Notes: generated from the sequence alone by a model not told the origin. Counted from the stretch's first letter, positions 40,742 to 52,499 are shown. The stretch: DNA of 64,000 bases from Argyresthia goedartella (GCA_949825045.1 OX463809.1:9327501-9391500), one strand, 5' to 3'. A program made the numbers and translations.

Positions 40742-41293
40742 TTAAGGCACCCTTGTTAATACTAGCATTGGAGTGTCGATAACGCATTCACCTATTGTTA
40801 ATGGTAACGTAACTAACTTATCAACCTTTTCCTTACTGACCCCAAACGCACCTGTGATTCTCAAACTTGGGATCGGTATTTCCGTTGGTTTTCCCATTTG
40901 CCTGCATACTTCATCGTACACTCCCCGACTTATTACACTGATTTCGCTCCCCGAATCAATCAAACTCCTTACAACAATATTTCCAATACACACATCTATC
41001 TCAGGTAATATCAAGGTACTACATAGATAGCGCCCACACTCAGTCGAATTGTCGTCTCTGAATATCGTATGTAAACGCCTGTCATTGCGGTCTCTACAAT
41101 CCAATATCGATTTTTCATCTAAACACACGGCATATCCGTGCGTTTTATGCGCTAATAATTGAATGAATTCATTCACACCCACGTTCGAATCCAAATTACA
41201 CAAATCATACAGTCTATGCTTTCTTTCAATTTGATCGGCTGTCCACCCAAAGCGTAATAAATATCTGAGAGCGAACGATCCGCGCGAGTCCAC
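40742..41293 (-). pseudogene. pol: Protease region of Pol, Gypsy element 2
   Basis: After a spacer this 183-codon frame carries the aspartic protease VRSLIDSGSEISVISRGVYD and LVTLPLTIGECVIDTPMLVL. It ends at an in-frame TAA (40744-40742), directly after which the LILGFDF motif that completes the protease is readable. The break is therefore a single nonsense mutation. Confidence 0.8.
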
Positions 41294-41690
41294 TAGTTTT
41301 TTGAATTCTGATTTATCGCATTATTCCTGTCACTTGAACTTTGCCCTGCCTCTGTATTACCTGAACTATCATTGCCCCTTTGGAACTCTATTGCCTTGAA
41401 ACTAGCCTGAGGCTGCCTACCTCTACCGCGAAAATAACCGCGAGCGCGCGTCCCAAATTCGTTTCGTGCCTTTGTTCCCGCGTTATAATTATTCCTACGA
41501 CTCACCGCGTTATATCGCATCGTATTTACTCGCAAAGCACGATATTGCCCTCGCATGTAGTTATTCCTCCTTACGTTGTTCGTATTCATTGTCTCCGAAC
41601 CATGCAACGCACTTAATCCCCCATCGACATTCCGTTCTAAATGCCGAAGGAACTCGACCGCGTCTCGTATAGTCATTGGTTCCTTTCTAG
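41293..41690 (-). pseudogene. gag: Gag, C-terminal Arg/Asn-rich part, of Gypsy element 2
   Basis: It resumes after the poly-T shift with EPMTIRDAVEFLRHLERN. It is rich in Asn, Arg and Gly, with an RGYFRGRGRQPQ RGG-like box in place of a CCHC knuckle; RG boxes replace knuckles in some Gypsy lineages. The stop TAG (41295-41293) directly follows the slippery heptamer AAAAAAC. Confidence 0.75.
41296..41302 (-). promoter_or_regulatory. -1 ribosomal frameshift heptamer A AAA AAC of Gypsy element 2
   Basis: Minus-strand codons are TCA AAA AAC TAG, the same X XXY YYZ site and spacing to the gag stop as in Gypsy element 1. The protease frame lies at -1 (LVDSRGSFALRY after the slip). Confidence 0.8.
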
Positions 41691-42340
41691 CAAAAAAACG
41701 CTACCTGAATATCGCGCGGCAACTGTCTGAAAATCGTGTTGATCTTCTCCGTATCAGTAAACGGTATCGTAAGCTCATATATGCTATTCAATTGAGAGGC
41801 AAAGAATTCTTCCATACTTTGACCTTTCTTAGAATCGAACTTCGCAGTTAGGAATCTTTGTTTAATTAATTCCTGTTCATTATCACCCCAGAATACCTCT
41901 CTAAAATCTTTTTCAAAATCCGAATAGGTTCGCCATGAGTCTCTGTATATGCTCATTCGAACTTTTGCAATTCCTACCAAACTATCTGTTGCCCATATCA
42001 AAGCCCTCGAATTATCTCCCGAGACTTTAATATAAGCCTTTAAATCTCTTAAGAAAATCATCGGATTTTCCAAACTCCGCCCATCGAATGTTGGCAACTT
42101 CTGTGTCATTTTGACTATGCATGATTGACGTTTTTCTACCGATTGTTCAAACGTCTCTAGTTCCTGTCTACTACTAGCATTACTCGTGCTCGAACCACGC
42201 TCCAAACTGTCTAATCTATTCACTATTTCAGATAACAATTGAGTCACCTGTCCTGACGCCATCTCATTATTTAAAACACTTGTCTGCGAAAGTGAGTCGT
42301 CTTGTACAACCCGACTAACGTTTTTTCTAGGCCGGCCCAT
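41687..42340 (-). pseudogene. gag: Gag, N-terminal part, of Gypsy element 2
   Basis: The ATG at 42340 begins MGRPRKNVSRVVQDD. A capsid-like region has KLPTFDGRSLENPMIFLRDL, WRTYSDFEKDFREVFWGDNE and FRQLPRDIQVAFF. An extra T in a 7-T run near 41690-41696 shifts the frame and produces an early TAG. Gag then continues from about 41690 in the next frame (41676-41293). The PTFDG and FEKDFREVFWG motifs place it with Retrotrans_gag proteins. Confidence 0.8.
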
Positions 42341-42589
42341 TATTCCTGAACACTAAACCGTCGGCTCGTCCAAAGAATTGTGAAAAAAATGCCCCTTTAT
42401 TTTTTTGTTGTTGCTTATTTCTTACTTACAGACTGAACTGTTTAAAATCGTTTCTACGTTGTGTTATTTTTAAAAGTAACGCGTTAGACCTTGATTCTTT
42501 TAGAATATCTAGGTATCAGAATATCTAGGATATCCTTCGGTCTCGGCACCAGAAAATCTGTAACGGCATATATAGGTAGATAGACATAC

Positions 42590-43290
42590 AATAGACAGAT
42601 GAAACTAACACTGCCGCTTACGAACACACATTTAGGTTAAGGGCAATCCGACTGTGGAACGCACTCCCCTGCGCTATTAGGGATATTCCCTCAATTTTCA
42701 CTTTTAAGAAAAGATAAAAAGTGCATTTCCTTTCTCTTCCGTAATAGGTATCATATTTATTTAAGTATATGTTTGATATTTTGTAGTTTATATATGTGCA
42801 TGCTATCTATTGTTTTGTATATAGTTGAGGTATATATTTTGTATATAGTTGAGGTATATATTTTGTATATAGTTGAGGTATATATTTTATTTATTAGGTA
42901 TATTTTATTAATATTTTGAAAGTAATTTTTGTACGTATGTATACAGTTTTATCGCGCACTAGGACTGTCCTGGGGGGTTACCACAGTCTTTTTCCGATTC
43001 AAATTTAGGTTCAATACAAGAACATCACCATGGCAATCATTTCCATTCCAATTTGCCATAATGGGCTTTATTTACATACACATACATACACAAGACTTGT
43101 TATAAGACGGTCACGGTAATTTTGCAGATCAAATTAGGTTCCTAATCTGAATCGGCATAAGACGTTGTGGTAACTCACCTGTTTCATAAACACACTCCTG
43201 TCTTGCCTAGGTTTGCTGGAAGAAATATTTCTTTAGAGATAAGCTCGCCTTTGCTTATAAAATCTATATTTTCTGTGCAATAAAGAATAT
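42590..43290 (+). mobile_element. LINE 3' end, same family as 1-2560
   Basis: Plus-strand translation gives LRAIRLWNALPCAIRDIPSI near 42640-42700, the C-terminal signature of CR1/Jockey ORF2. The 3' UTR ends CTAGGTTTGCTGGAAGAAAT...GAGATAAGCTC (43209-43249), matching the complement of 1-45. It lacks everything upstream, a typical 5' truncation. A 24-bp tandem repeat lies in its UTR. Confidence 0.75.
42813..42884. repeat. Three tandem copies of a 24-bp unit
   Basis: TTTTGTATATAGTTGAGGTA plus TATA repeats at 42813, 42837 and 42861 without change. It lies in the LINE 3' UTR. Confidence 0.85.
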
Positions 43291-43660
43291 GAATGCGAAT
43301 ATGAAATATGTATATAATGATCTAGTGAGTACTGTGATTGATTGTGCTTGTATTGAAGTGAGCGAGTGTGAGTGAGTGGGTAAGTAAGTGAGTGAGGGTG
43401 TGTGACTAAGTGTCAGTAAATTTAAAAAGAGAGTGGCAATGGGCTGAAATTTAAATTAAATGAACCGCGAGGAGATATTCGAGTTGTTATTTAATTTTAA
43501 ATGAATGGTAGATAAATCGATTGATGTAAGAAATGTTGATAGATTGTTTTATTGTAAATTGTAAATTCATATTTAGCGAAGATGTCTTCATAATGTTATT
43601 TGAATGTTGTCACTGACATCTAGGCTTTTAGTTACTTTCATAGTGTCATGTCCTATGGTA
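43291..43660. other. No gene; (GTGA)n-like low complexity
   Basis: 43358-43410 is an imperfect GTGA/GTGT run. Nothing else is recognised. Confidence 0.45.
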
Positions 43661-43669
43661 TCTTGATAT

Positions 43670-44025
43670 GGGAGAGAGCAGCGGATATTCAAATTATTTT
43701 TATTCTGCAGAAAAGAGCTATTCGAGTAATTTATAATTTAAAACTTAAAAATAAAATGTCCTTTGCCTCGGATAAGACTCGCAAAGTTTAGAAATTATTT
43801 CAAGGGTCAGTGCAATTTCTACTACAAGATACCTCTGGAGATTTTGAAATTGCCATTTGAGCAATTTCAAAACCATGTAGAAGCAACTTTGCCAAAAAAA
43901 GGATATCACAATGTTCAAGATTACATAAATGACGGGACTGTATGGAGTAAATCTAGCTCAACACAGAACTTACTGTTGATCATTTTGTAATTATTTATTC
44001 CTGATTATTAATTATAATTGACCGA
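43670..44025 (+). pseudogene. LINE C-terminal end, second family
   Basis: The frame 43763-43990 contains KFRNYFKGQCNFYYKIPLEI and HNVQDYINDGTVW, the last domain of a CR1/Jockey-type LINE. An upstream frame reads FILQKRAIRVIYNL near 43700. Material between them is deleted. The 3' UTR shares GCTCAACACAGA...ATTTATT with 8225-8311 and ends at GACCGAGCGAGCAAAGCGAG (44020). Confidence 0.7.
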
Positions 44026-44240
44026 GCGAGCAAAGCGAGCGAATGGCACCATTTCGACTAGATCTGCCACAGTTTTCAAGCGATCCTCACGAAACTTGGC
44101 ACACGTGTTCCTTGAATTAAAATTTAAAAAAAAAACAAAAAAAAAACGATTAGGGGGAAAATGAGGGCAAAAAGGGGGGAAGTTTGCTGTGGCGTTATTT
44201 AACAACAGATCGAGACTGTTTTTGGATGAAATATTAAGTA
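44020..44240. repeat. GACCGAGCGAGCAAAGCGAG dispersed repeat
   Basis: It begins GACCGAGCGAGCAAAGCGAG and continues with CACCATTTCGACTAGATC. The same start appears at 63958-64000 and is cut by the window end, so this is a repeat family with at least two members here. Confidence 0.65.
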
Positions 44241-44286
44241 TTACCTATATTCCTCACAGGTTGTTGTGAAAATAATGCGACAAAAT

Positions 44287-44319
44287 GGGGGAAGGGGGGA
44301 AATGGGGGCAAAAAGGGGG
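44287..44319 (+). repeat. G-quadruplex-type motif
   Basis: Four G runs of 5, 6, 5 and 5 are separated by AA, AAAT and CAAAAA. A weaker set lies at 44153-44182. The loops are short enough for intrastrand G4. Confidence 0.8.
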
Positions 44320-44442
44320 AAAGCCTCATTTTTTAACCATTTCTTACAGAATTTAACAAAGACTTTCCTTGAATAAAAATATTTTTGCTGTCGAGAACTA
44401 ATTGACACGACACGACACGAGTGAGGAAAAAATGGGAAAAAT

Positions 44443-44488
44443 AAAACGTAAATATTGTGTTCAAATTTGAACACAATATTTACGTTTT
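44443..44488. repeat. 46-bp perfect palindrome with no loop
   Basis: It reads AAAACGTAAATATTGTGTTC to its centre at 44465/44466 and back as its exact complement. It is flanked by AT-rich DNA with no element ends visible. Confidence 0.92.
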
Positions 44489-46112
44489 TAATTGGTAATA
44501 TTCTGATGCGCTATTAAATGTACTTCAATATTGCGCACGGCGTCATTAAGCTAGCCTTTCCCGTTTAGGAGTAATTTGGTGCTATGTCACTGGAACTTTT
44601 TCATTGCTTTCATTCATTCATTATTTAAAACAACCCCGATACATTAATGAGTCTAGAATGTGGGTAATTTGTTTCCTTGTTATGCTGATAACGTTCTAAC
44701 ACTGAACCGATTTTGACAAAACATGGCTAGGAATCATCGCAGGGAAGTGTGCTACCATCTACAGGTGCCACAGACAGACTCATCACGCAAACACACAGAC
44801 ATCCCTCTTTTTTGTCTGGGATTAAACAATAATAATAATAACTTGGTCCGTTATATATTACCTTGGTCTTGAGAAGGCAAGCGAGGTCTGGCGTCGTCAG
44901 GTCTCCGCTCCATGACACAGGCTCTATCGACCGCACAACTCTTCACATGGCGATAACACTCTTCCGACCGACACTTCAAAAGATAGCCTCAGCTCTAAAC
45001 CAACAATACTGACCAAGCAACCTTTAGTACCTGTGAGATATCAAAAAAAATGGTATAAATCGCACCCGGACATCTTTATATACGTAAAGAACGCAAATTA
45101 ACTAAGTTATATATTTAATTAAATCAACTGTAAGCCAATTACTCATTTTGAATTTAATGCATGGTCAGCACCGTTTAATTTTTGATATTTTATTGCAATA
45201 AACCGGTCTGAAAAATGGACACCTTTTTACGGATTTTATTATTAAGGAACTTTTTTGACAGATGTCACTTATAGCACTGAGGTTTTTTTTATTATTTTCC
45301 TTTTCCGCCCAGCAGAGAAGTGAAAGGGTTCAAAGGGCCTGGGCAATTACAATTTATCGATTGGACGTTGGTTAGTTGACGGTTAGCCTCCAGGGAGTTT
45401 CGCGAGTAATGATGAGACGAGCAACTTTTCAAGAGGAATTAAGGAGGATTTAATTAGACGGTAAGAATCTGTGATGCTTTGTCGTTGATGCCTCAAAACT
45501 AACGCTTAATTAGCTACAAACATATTTAATCACTAAGTATTAAGTTAGAATCGTCATTCAAATGACAAGTTCTCAAATACAGCGTGTGGGTATTGTCTAA
45601 AAATATCTACGAGTTTGCTTTCAAGCAATAATTTCTCCACTTAATTTGTTGGAATAATTTCATACGAATCATCACGCTTACTTTATTTTATCATGTTTTA
45701 TCTAGACAAAACCGGTAATTGGTTATCTTAGACCTCAGAAATATCCTATCCTAATAAATTCCGAAATTGCTTGTGAACTCGCATCGTCATAAGAATATTT
45801 AAATTTCCTATTACATAAAAACGCTAAGTAAACAAGTTTTCCCTTTTTGGAATTGGGATTTTATCGCGGCTCGTTTACCTGGTAAATGTTGATGCCTGAG
45901 ATTGCAATTCCCAGGAAAGCGAATTCATATTATTCTGGCATATACATTCATGTTATCGTGATCTAAAAACCAACTGCTACGCGTCTACGAAGCCGTTACG
46001 AGATTGTCGTAGCAGATATTCGCAGTTAGCTTTAGGAAGTATTGGAATATAGGAAAGCAATGTTTTTGTCTATTTTATGTTTAACACATACTTGTGTTTA
46101 TCACATTATGTT
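44489..46112. other. No supported gene
   Basis: An (AAT)n tract is at about 44829-44841, next to TTTTTTGTCTGGGATTAAAC, the edge of a dispersed repeat that covers about 44640-44830. The remainder is unremarkable. Confidence 0.4.
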
Positions 46113-46310
46113 TGACAACCCGAATGACCGGGGGCAAATATTTGTTTGACGAGAACGGTTGTTTGTACCCTAGTCATGGTTGTTTATCTATCTCAGTATC
46201 ATTTATCTATATAAGTACGTGTATCGTTGTCTAGTACCTAAGATACAGGGAATCCTAGCTGGGGGCTAGATCAATGTGTGTAAATAGTGTCCAAGGTATT
46301 ATTATTATTA
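46113..46310 (+). mobile_element. SINE copy 2, tRNA-like head deleted
   Basis: It aligns with the SINE at 18241-18757: GACAACCCGAATGACCG, then directly GGGGCAAATATTTGTTTGAC, losing about 52 bp with the A and B boxes between short CCG/GGG runs. The body and (ATT)n tail (46297-46310) are kept, and it lacks the 232-bp insert of copy 1. Confidence 0.8.
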
Positions 46311-47140
46311 CTACTTAGTAAATGTATCTGTATTTTCAAAATTGTCATTAGTGGAATAGCTACGTAGCGATATTCGTAGCAGATGCCTTGAAGTAATGGA
46401 ATTGTATACATTTATAGGTAAGAGCACAATTATATTATGTTACCATCGTCGTATCATCATGACATACATTTTTACTTGTTATCCCATACGCGGTATTACC
46501 CAAATACGGAATTTTATTTGCGCTACGCGACTACGCCGCTTGCGACGCAGACAATACGCCCCGTAGCAAAATAACGTAGTCGTAACTACGAATATTAGTA
46601 TTCATTTGTAGGATTAATTAATTGTTGAGCTGAGTAATTAATAGCGTAACATGTAGGTAATCGTGAAACACTGCCAGTTTTGATACTTGATACGTGCCAG
46701 GTAAGCTAACCGTAGTTACAGTAGTTGATTTTAGTACGTCGCTAAGAACTACCCACACAATTTTCGAAACTTGTCGCAGTCCTGTTTGTATACTTGTTAT
46801 GAAGACTTGAAGAGTGTAACAAGACAAAGATAATAAATATTTTATCTCAAATCCTGCGGCGCTTTTACTACGAATACATGTATTTATTACATTACTCAAG
46901 AAAAAAAACAATATTACTTATTTAATTAACCAACAGGTGGGAAAGAAAAAAAAAGATGTATTTTTATGTCCCTATAAAAATATTACTTAAGATTTACGAC
47001 TAAATTATGGATACGGAGCATTACCTTTTGAAGACGTTTCACGTACTTCAGTAGGTACTTGAGTATGATTGTACTCATACTGTCGTGCTCAACATTGTAA
47101 CAAGTTATGTAATATGGTCGCAATACTAGTTACGTTTTAA
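46311..47140. other. No supported gene
   Basis: Nothing recognised. The ATG-less minus frame at 46618-46911 looks like chance. Confidence 0.4.
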
Positions 47141-47207
47141 GTTATGCAAACATGATAAAGATGGCAAAATATTTTAATTTTTGCCATCTTTATCATGTTT
47201 GCATAAC
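47141..47207. repeat. 29-bp perfect inverted repeat, short loop
   Basis: GTTATGCAAACATGATAAAG starts the left arm at 47141 and its complement ends at 47207. The loop is about 9 bases of A/T. Confidence 0.9.
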
Positions 47208-48410
47208 ATATTTGTAATAGGATTTTTTGTAAAAAAATAATTAATAGGAACTGTGCCATACATTTCTAGTAACAATGACAAATCAAGTGTTTTTTTTTTA
47301 TATCTATTTCCAGACCCTGTAAAAGCAGGCCTAACTCAGGAGTACCAGGGTACTCGCTTGCATAGATTGCATCCATTACAGTTTTTATTTAAAAAACCTC
47401 TTAAATAAAAAAGTTGCTCGAAACATCAAACCACACAAATGGTTACCTAACACCACTACGATTGTTGCATACACATTATCTCCAACAATCACTATTGTCA
47501 CAAACTTCCCTCGATCGTTTCGCGCTTCATGCAATATTCAAAACTTTTCCAATCGAACCGCGTCACGGGTTAACAACCCCTTTCCCTACCTCAACATTTA
47601 CCACAACTTTTTTGACTTCAACCCAATTTTTACTACAGCTATTTGGTTAGTTTATACCGTGAGTTTATTCTGTTAGTAAATTGTTTTTGGGGTGTTTTCG
47701 GGAGTTCTATAAAGACCGTCGCAGTATGCGAGGCGCGGCGCGCGACTGAGATCTCTCTGACTCCGACAGTCCATAGTCCATACTACGCTGGCGCTGCATG
47801 GGGAAAGTGACGGCGATGGCTTGCCCCCTTTCGCACGAAATGAGTTATTGACAAACTGCCTCAACATGGGCACAACCTCTGCCACCCCGTATGGGAAAAG
47901 GCGGAAATTTAAGCTGAACGAAAAGGGAATGGAAGATTCTAAGGTCCAAGGTCGGATTTGGTCGCGGACGGCCTACTATGGCGCTTAGTTGACTTTTATA
48001 AACTTTTCACCACGCCAGCAATATGAAATATTCATACAACAGATCGCATTATACCTATTTTTTCAATTTGGGCTGTCATGTCGCACTTAGCCGAATTTGA
48101 TCAACAATCGAATTAGCACAAACGTGTTCGAAAGCGATGAAAAAAGATCGTACTGCGGATCTAGACTTCAGCACTCACCTTCACTCACTTTACTGGTCAC
48201 TCACCTTATTTGGGGCTAAAGCACTGACTGACAGTCTGACGATTTGATGTTCTCGAACGTTACATTACAATCAAATCTGGTGTGGAAGACAAATAACTGA
48301 ATACACTGAAGTGCCGCTATGTAAAGGTAATACGGCATACACATACGGCAAACGCTTTAGTATGACATATGTTCGTATTACTTCAGATACTGCAATATAT
48401 ATGTAATACA
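47208..48410. other. No supported gene; GC-rich patch at 47700-47900
   Basis: 47725-47890 is GC-richer with an open minus-strand frame of 70 codons, unrecognised. TCTATAAAGACC at 47707 resembles a TATA box, but no gene follows. Confidence 0.3.
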
Positions 48411-48706
48411 TAGAGTCTGGCAAACGAAAGCGTGACCTGGAGTTTTCTTAAAAGTTTCAATATGGCAACAGAATTATGCTGTCAAAGGCACGTCAAACGA
48501 CATAGTGATAGATAGTCACACTCCGTTCCGTTATTCTAAAGCTCTGTCTCTCTTTCTAGCTGTAACGCTTCCGTACAGCACAAAGAGAGGCAAAGATCTT
48601 TAGAATAACTGAACGGAGTGTAGTGATCTATGTTAGTGATACCACAAAGAGGTTTTATGAATTCTACCACGTTTTCTCAGGTCACGCTTTCGTTTGCCAG
48701 ACTCTA
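48411..48706. repeat. Fold-back element with TAGAGTCTGGCAAACG ends
   Basis: TAGAGTCTGGCAAACGAAAG at 48411 is mirrored exactly at 48687-48706. An inner pair (CACTCCGTTCCGTTATTCTA and its near-complement TTAGAATAACTGAACGGAGTG) makes it a nested hairpin of about 296 bp. Confidence 0.88.
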
Positions 48707-51700
48707 GTACCTCTACGCGCGAGTGCTGTTCTCGAGATAGTAAGAGATATAGTAACAGCATTATTTTGAGCAACCATCAAACTCTGTGTGTCCGGCTGTA
48801 GAGATAAACTAGTGAAATCAGTAAAAAATCAAATATCCCGAATGATTTTCTTTCATTACTACAGTATGCTGTTGTTCTCCAAAGTAGAGAATAGTCCTAC
48901 TTGATTATAGTGTTCAATGCGATAATTAATTTTTTCGACTTCTGAGCTAAAAATTGCACCTTCGCCGCTTGATTTTGGGTTCTCAGGCGGAAACATTATA
49001 TTCCTAACTCGTTCGGAAAGGCTTTTTACCAACCTCGCTACGACTCTCACCTTCAACTCGTGCCGTAAACTTCTCAGTTTGTAAATATAAGCCTTTTCGT
49101 GGGAAATGTACTATTTCATTCCCTTTATTCGAAAAGTGTCCTTTTGTTCCTCGATGACAAAGTAGCTCTTTTCTCCATTAGACTTTTTAGCGGGCGGGAA
49201 TGAGATTTGAATTTGGAATATGAATTGTTCATAGAAATAGAACGCAATTTGTATAAATTTTTGGCTTTACGTTGCCGTTGGCAGAACGGCACGGCGCGCC
49301 ATTAAAAAAACAAAAGGGCGCGAATTGCCTTCAGTTCATCTGTAAACATTATTGTTTACATTCACAAATGTTTATGAAAAATGTGTTGGTGTTTGAAAAT
49401 TAGTGAAAGTAGGTATTATTTCGTCCTGAGACTAAATAGAAGTAAATATTGTCATACCTGTTTTCTCACAAAAATCCCGGAAAATATAAATAAATCGACA
49501 ACAATATACCCGGTGACCGGAAATAAACGATGACTATAAATTTTCAAAATATAAGTTTGTAATTGGTATAAGTAATACATTTTTGCGTTCATAAGTATGT
49601 TTTATGAATTAAACTTATTCATTTATTACTTTAAAGCGTCTCTTACTTATTTTCTCATAAAAGGAGATGAAAAGTGAGTGTCACTCGGGAGCAAAAAATT
49701 TTTTTCACACCTTTCATTCGGAAAAGTAAGTTTTGCTCCATTCTCGTCGAGAGGGAGCAAAATGCTACTTTTCTGTTTAAGCTACTTTTTTATTTATTCA
49801 TTGGCATTTACGCAATGTGATAATTGAACAAAGATCTTAATAAAATAACCGACTGTAATTTCATCGTTATCGATTAAAAACGAACATGTTTCAAGTGTTG
49901 TGATATAATGAATATTGATATCCGATACCATTGCAATATTCGATTCGCTTATTTTAACACATTGGGAAAAGTAGCAATAGAAAATTTTATCTGTGATGAC
50001 CTTTCCCTAATCCTTCACAATCCGCCATTATAAAAAAAACTTTTTGTTTTCGTTGTTGGATTACTGTAAAAATGGTGGAAGTATAATTCAAAGTGTAGTT
50101 ATTTCTATATTTTAGAGCATTTTATTTCAATTTTCCTCATTCGGTGTGAAAAGTTGTAAGTGTCACTCAGAAGCTAAATTATTTTCGTCATGGGCGTTAA
50201 CGCTTGAATCCTTCGTTAAGCTCAAGATTCTAACTTAGAATCCCACGCTGCGCTTCTATCGTAGAATCCTTCGCTTCACTCTGGATTCAATGAACCCCTA
50301 TCTGTGTAGTGATCTATGTTAGTGATACCACAAAGAGGTTTTATGAATTCTACCACGTTTTCTCAGGTCACGCTTTCGTTTGCCAGACTCTAGTACCTCT
50401 ACGCGCGAGTGCTGTTCTCGAGATAGTAAGAGATATAGTAACAGCATTATTTTGAGCAACCATCAAACTCTGTGTGTCCGGCTGTAGAGATAAACTAGTG
50501 AAATCAGTAAAAAATCAAATATCCCGAATGATTTTCTTTCATTACTACAGTATGCTGTTGTTCTCCAAAGTAGACAATAGTCCTGCTTGATTATAGTGTT
50601 CAATGCGATAATTAATTTTTTCGACTTCTGAGCTAAAAATTGCACCTTCGCCGCTTGATTTTGGGTTCTCAGGCGGAAAAATTATATTCCTAACTCGTTC
50701 GGAAAGGCTTTTTACCAACCTCGCTACGACTCTCACCTTCAACTCGTGCCGTAAACTTCTCAGTTTGTAAATATAAGCCTTTTCGTGGGAAATGTACTAT
50801 TTCATTCCCTTTATTCGAAAAGTGTCCTTTTGTTCCTCGATGACAAAGTAGCTCTTTTCTCCATTAGACTTTTTAGCGGGCGGGAATGAGATTTGAATTT
50901 GGAATATGAATTGTTCATAGAAATAGAACGCAATTTGTATAAATTTTTGGCTTTACGTTGCCGTTGGCAGAACGGCACGGCGCGCCATTAAAAAAACAAA
51001 AGGGCGCGAATTACCTTCAGTTCATCTGTAAACATTATTGTTTACATTTACAAATGTTTATAAAAAATGTGTTGGTGTTTGAAAATTAGTGAAAGTAGGT
51101 ATTATTTCGTCCTGAGACTAAATAGAAGTAAATATTGTCATACCTGTTTTCTCACAAAAATCCCGGAAAATATAAATAAATCGACAACAATATACCCGGT
51201 GACCGGAAATAAAACGATGACTATAAATTTTCAAAATATAAGTTTGTAATTGGTATAAGTAATACATTTTTGCGTTCATAAGTATGTTTTATGAATTAAA
51301 CTTATTCATTTATTACTTTAAAGCGTCTCTTACTTATTTTCTCATAAAAGGAGATGAAAAGTTGAGTGTCACTCGGGAGCAAAAAATTTTTTTCACACCT
51401 TTCATTCGGAAAAGTAAGTTTTGCTCCATTCTCGTCGAGAGGGAGCAAAATGCTACTTTTCTGTTTAAGCTACTTTTTTATTTATTCATTGGCATTTACG
51501 CAATGTGATAATTGAACAAAGATCTTAATAAAATAACCGACTGTAATTTCATCGTTATCGATTAAAAACGAACATGTTTCAAGTGTTGTGATATAATGAA
51601 TATTGATATCCGATACCATTGCAATATTCGATTCGCTTATTTTAACACATTGGGAAAAGTAGCAATAGAAAATTTTATCAGTGATGACCTTTCCCTAATC

Positions 51701-51992
51701 CTTCACAATCCGCCATTATAAAAAAAACTTTTTGTTTTCGTTGTTCGATTACTGTAAAAATGGTGGAAGTATAATTCAAAGTGTAGTTATTTCTATATTT
51801 TAGAGCATTTTATTTCAATTTTCCTCATTCGGTGTGAAAAGTTGTGAGTGTCACTCAGAAGCTAAATTATTTTCGTCATGGGCGTTAACGCTTGAATCCT
51901 TCGTTAAGCTCAAGATTCTAACTTAGAATCCCACGCTACGCTTAGGATTCTATCGTAGAATCCTTCGCTTCACTCTGGATTCAATGAACCCC
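48618..51992. repeat. Tandem duplication of a unit of about 1.69 kb
   Basis: 48618-50303 and 50304-51992 match along their full length with scattered substitutions and a 6- to 8-base indel near the end. The unit begins GTGTAGTGATCTATG, inside the fold-back element, and ends TCAATGAACCCC. It holds no convincing gene. A 65-codon minus-strand frame (MKVRVVARLVKSLSERVRN) occurs in both copies with three changes. A third partial, more divergent relative lies at 52500-52740. Confidence 0.92.
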
Positions 51993-52499
51993 CCTCGCCG
52001 TAAATACATCATTTTGCTCCCTTGAGACAAAAATAACTATTTCCTCGGGCGAAGTACTTTGAATTCTTCGCTTACTCACGATTCTATTAAAGAACCGATT
52101 CTACTATAGAATCGCTCTGAGTTCAAAATAGCGCCCTGACCGTCAAAATATTATTTTGCTCCCTTGTTATGCAATCTACTAATTACACTGTTTATTTAAA
52201 ATATAAAAAATCAATCACAAGATGTAGATGTAATACTTGTTTTTCATAGTAAGTATGTTCACTTAATTTTAGGTAGGTAGTAACGTAACTTTTTTATTTT
52301 ATTTTCTGTATACTTCTCGGTCAAAGTCAGAGATGATCAAGAACACTGAGTTTGTTGCACAATAGTAGCTCATTTTCATCTACCATTTAACTTACAAGTG
52401 GGATACCCTGAGGGATTTAGTTAGATTTTGAGCTATTCTGTATGGATCCATTGTTTAATTTTGTCCTGTTACTTGTCCTGTTGTAACCACTAAATGACT
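51993..52499. other. Related repeat edge, no gene
   Basis: Phrases ATTTTGCTCCCTTG and nested GATTCTA/TAGAATC pairs continue the style of the duplicated unit to about 52160. The rest is unrecognised. Confidence 0.4.

Larger units (their letters stand above)
37520..42551 (-). mobile_element. Gypsy-type LTR retrotransposon 2, old internal region
   Basis: Minus-strand order: primer-binding site TGGTGCCGAGACCGAAGG (42551-42534), gag (42340), frameshift site, protease, RT, RNase H, integrase (to 37844) and a purine run GGGAGGGGGC (37529-37520). LTRs are not recognisable. At most a few tens of bases remain beyond the PBS before a LINE 3' end takes over at 42590. One gag frameshift, two in-frame pol stops and an RT active-site change show long inactivity. 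Confidence 0.85.

Noticed and set aside
47673..47885. 70-codon minus frame with TATA-like sequence nearby as a gene
   Set aside because: The TATA-like motif is on the opposite strand and the frame has no family signature.
48859..49056. Small conserved gene (MKVRVVARLVKSL...) present twice
   Set aside because: The two copies are simply part of the 1.69-kb tandem duplication, so conservation is not evidence of selection, and the frame has no recognisable features.
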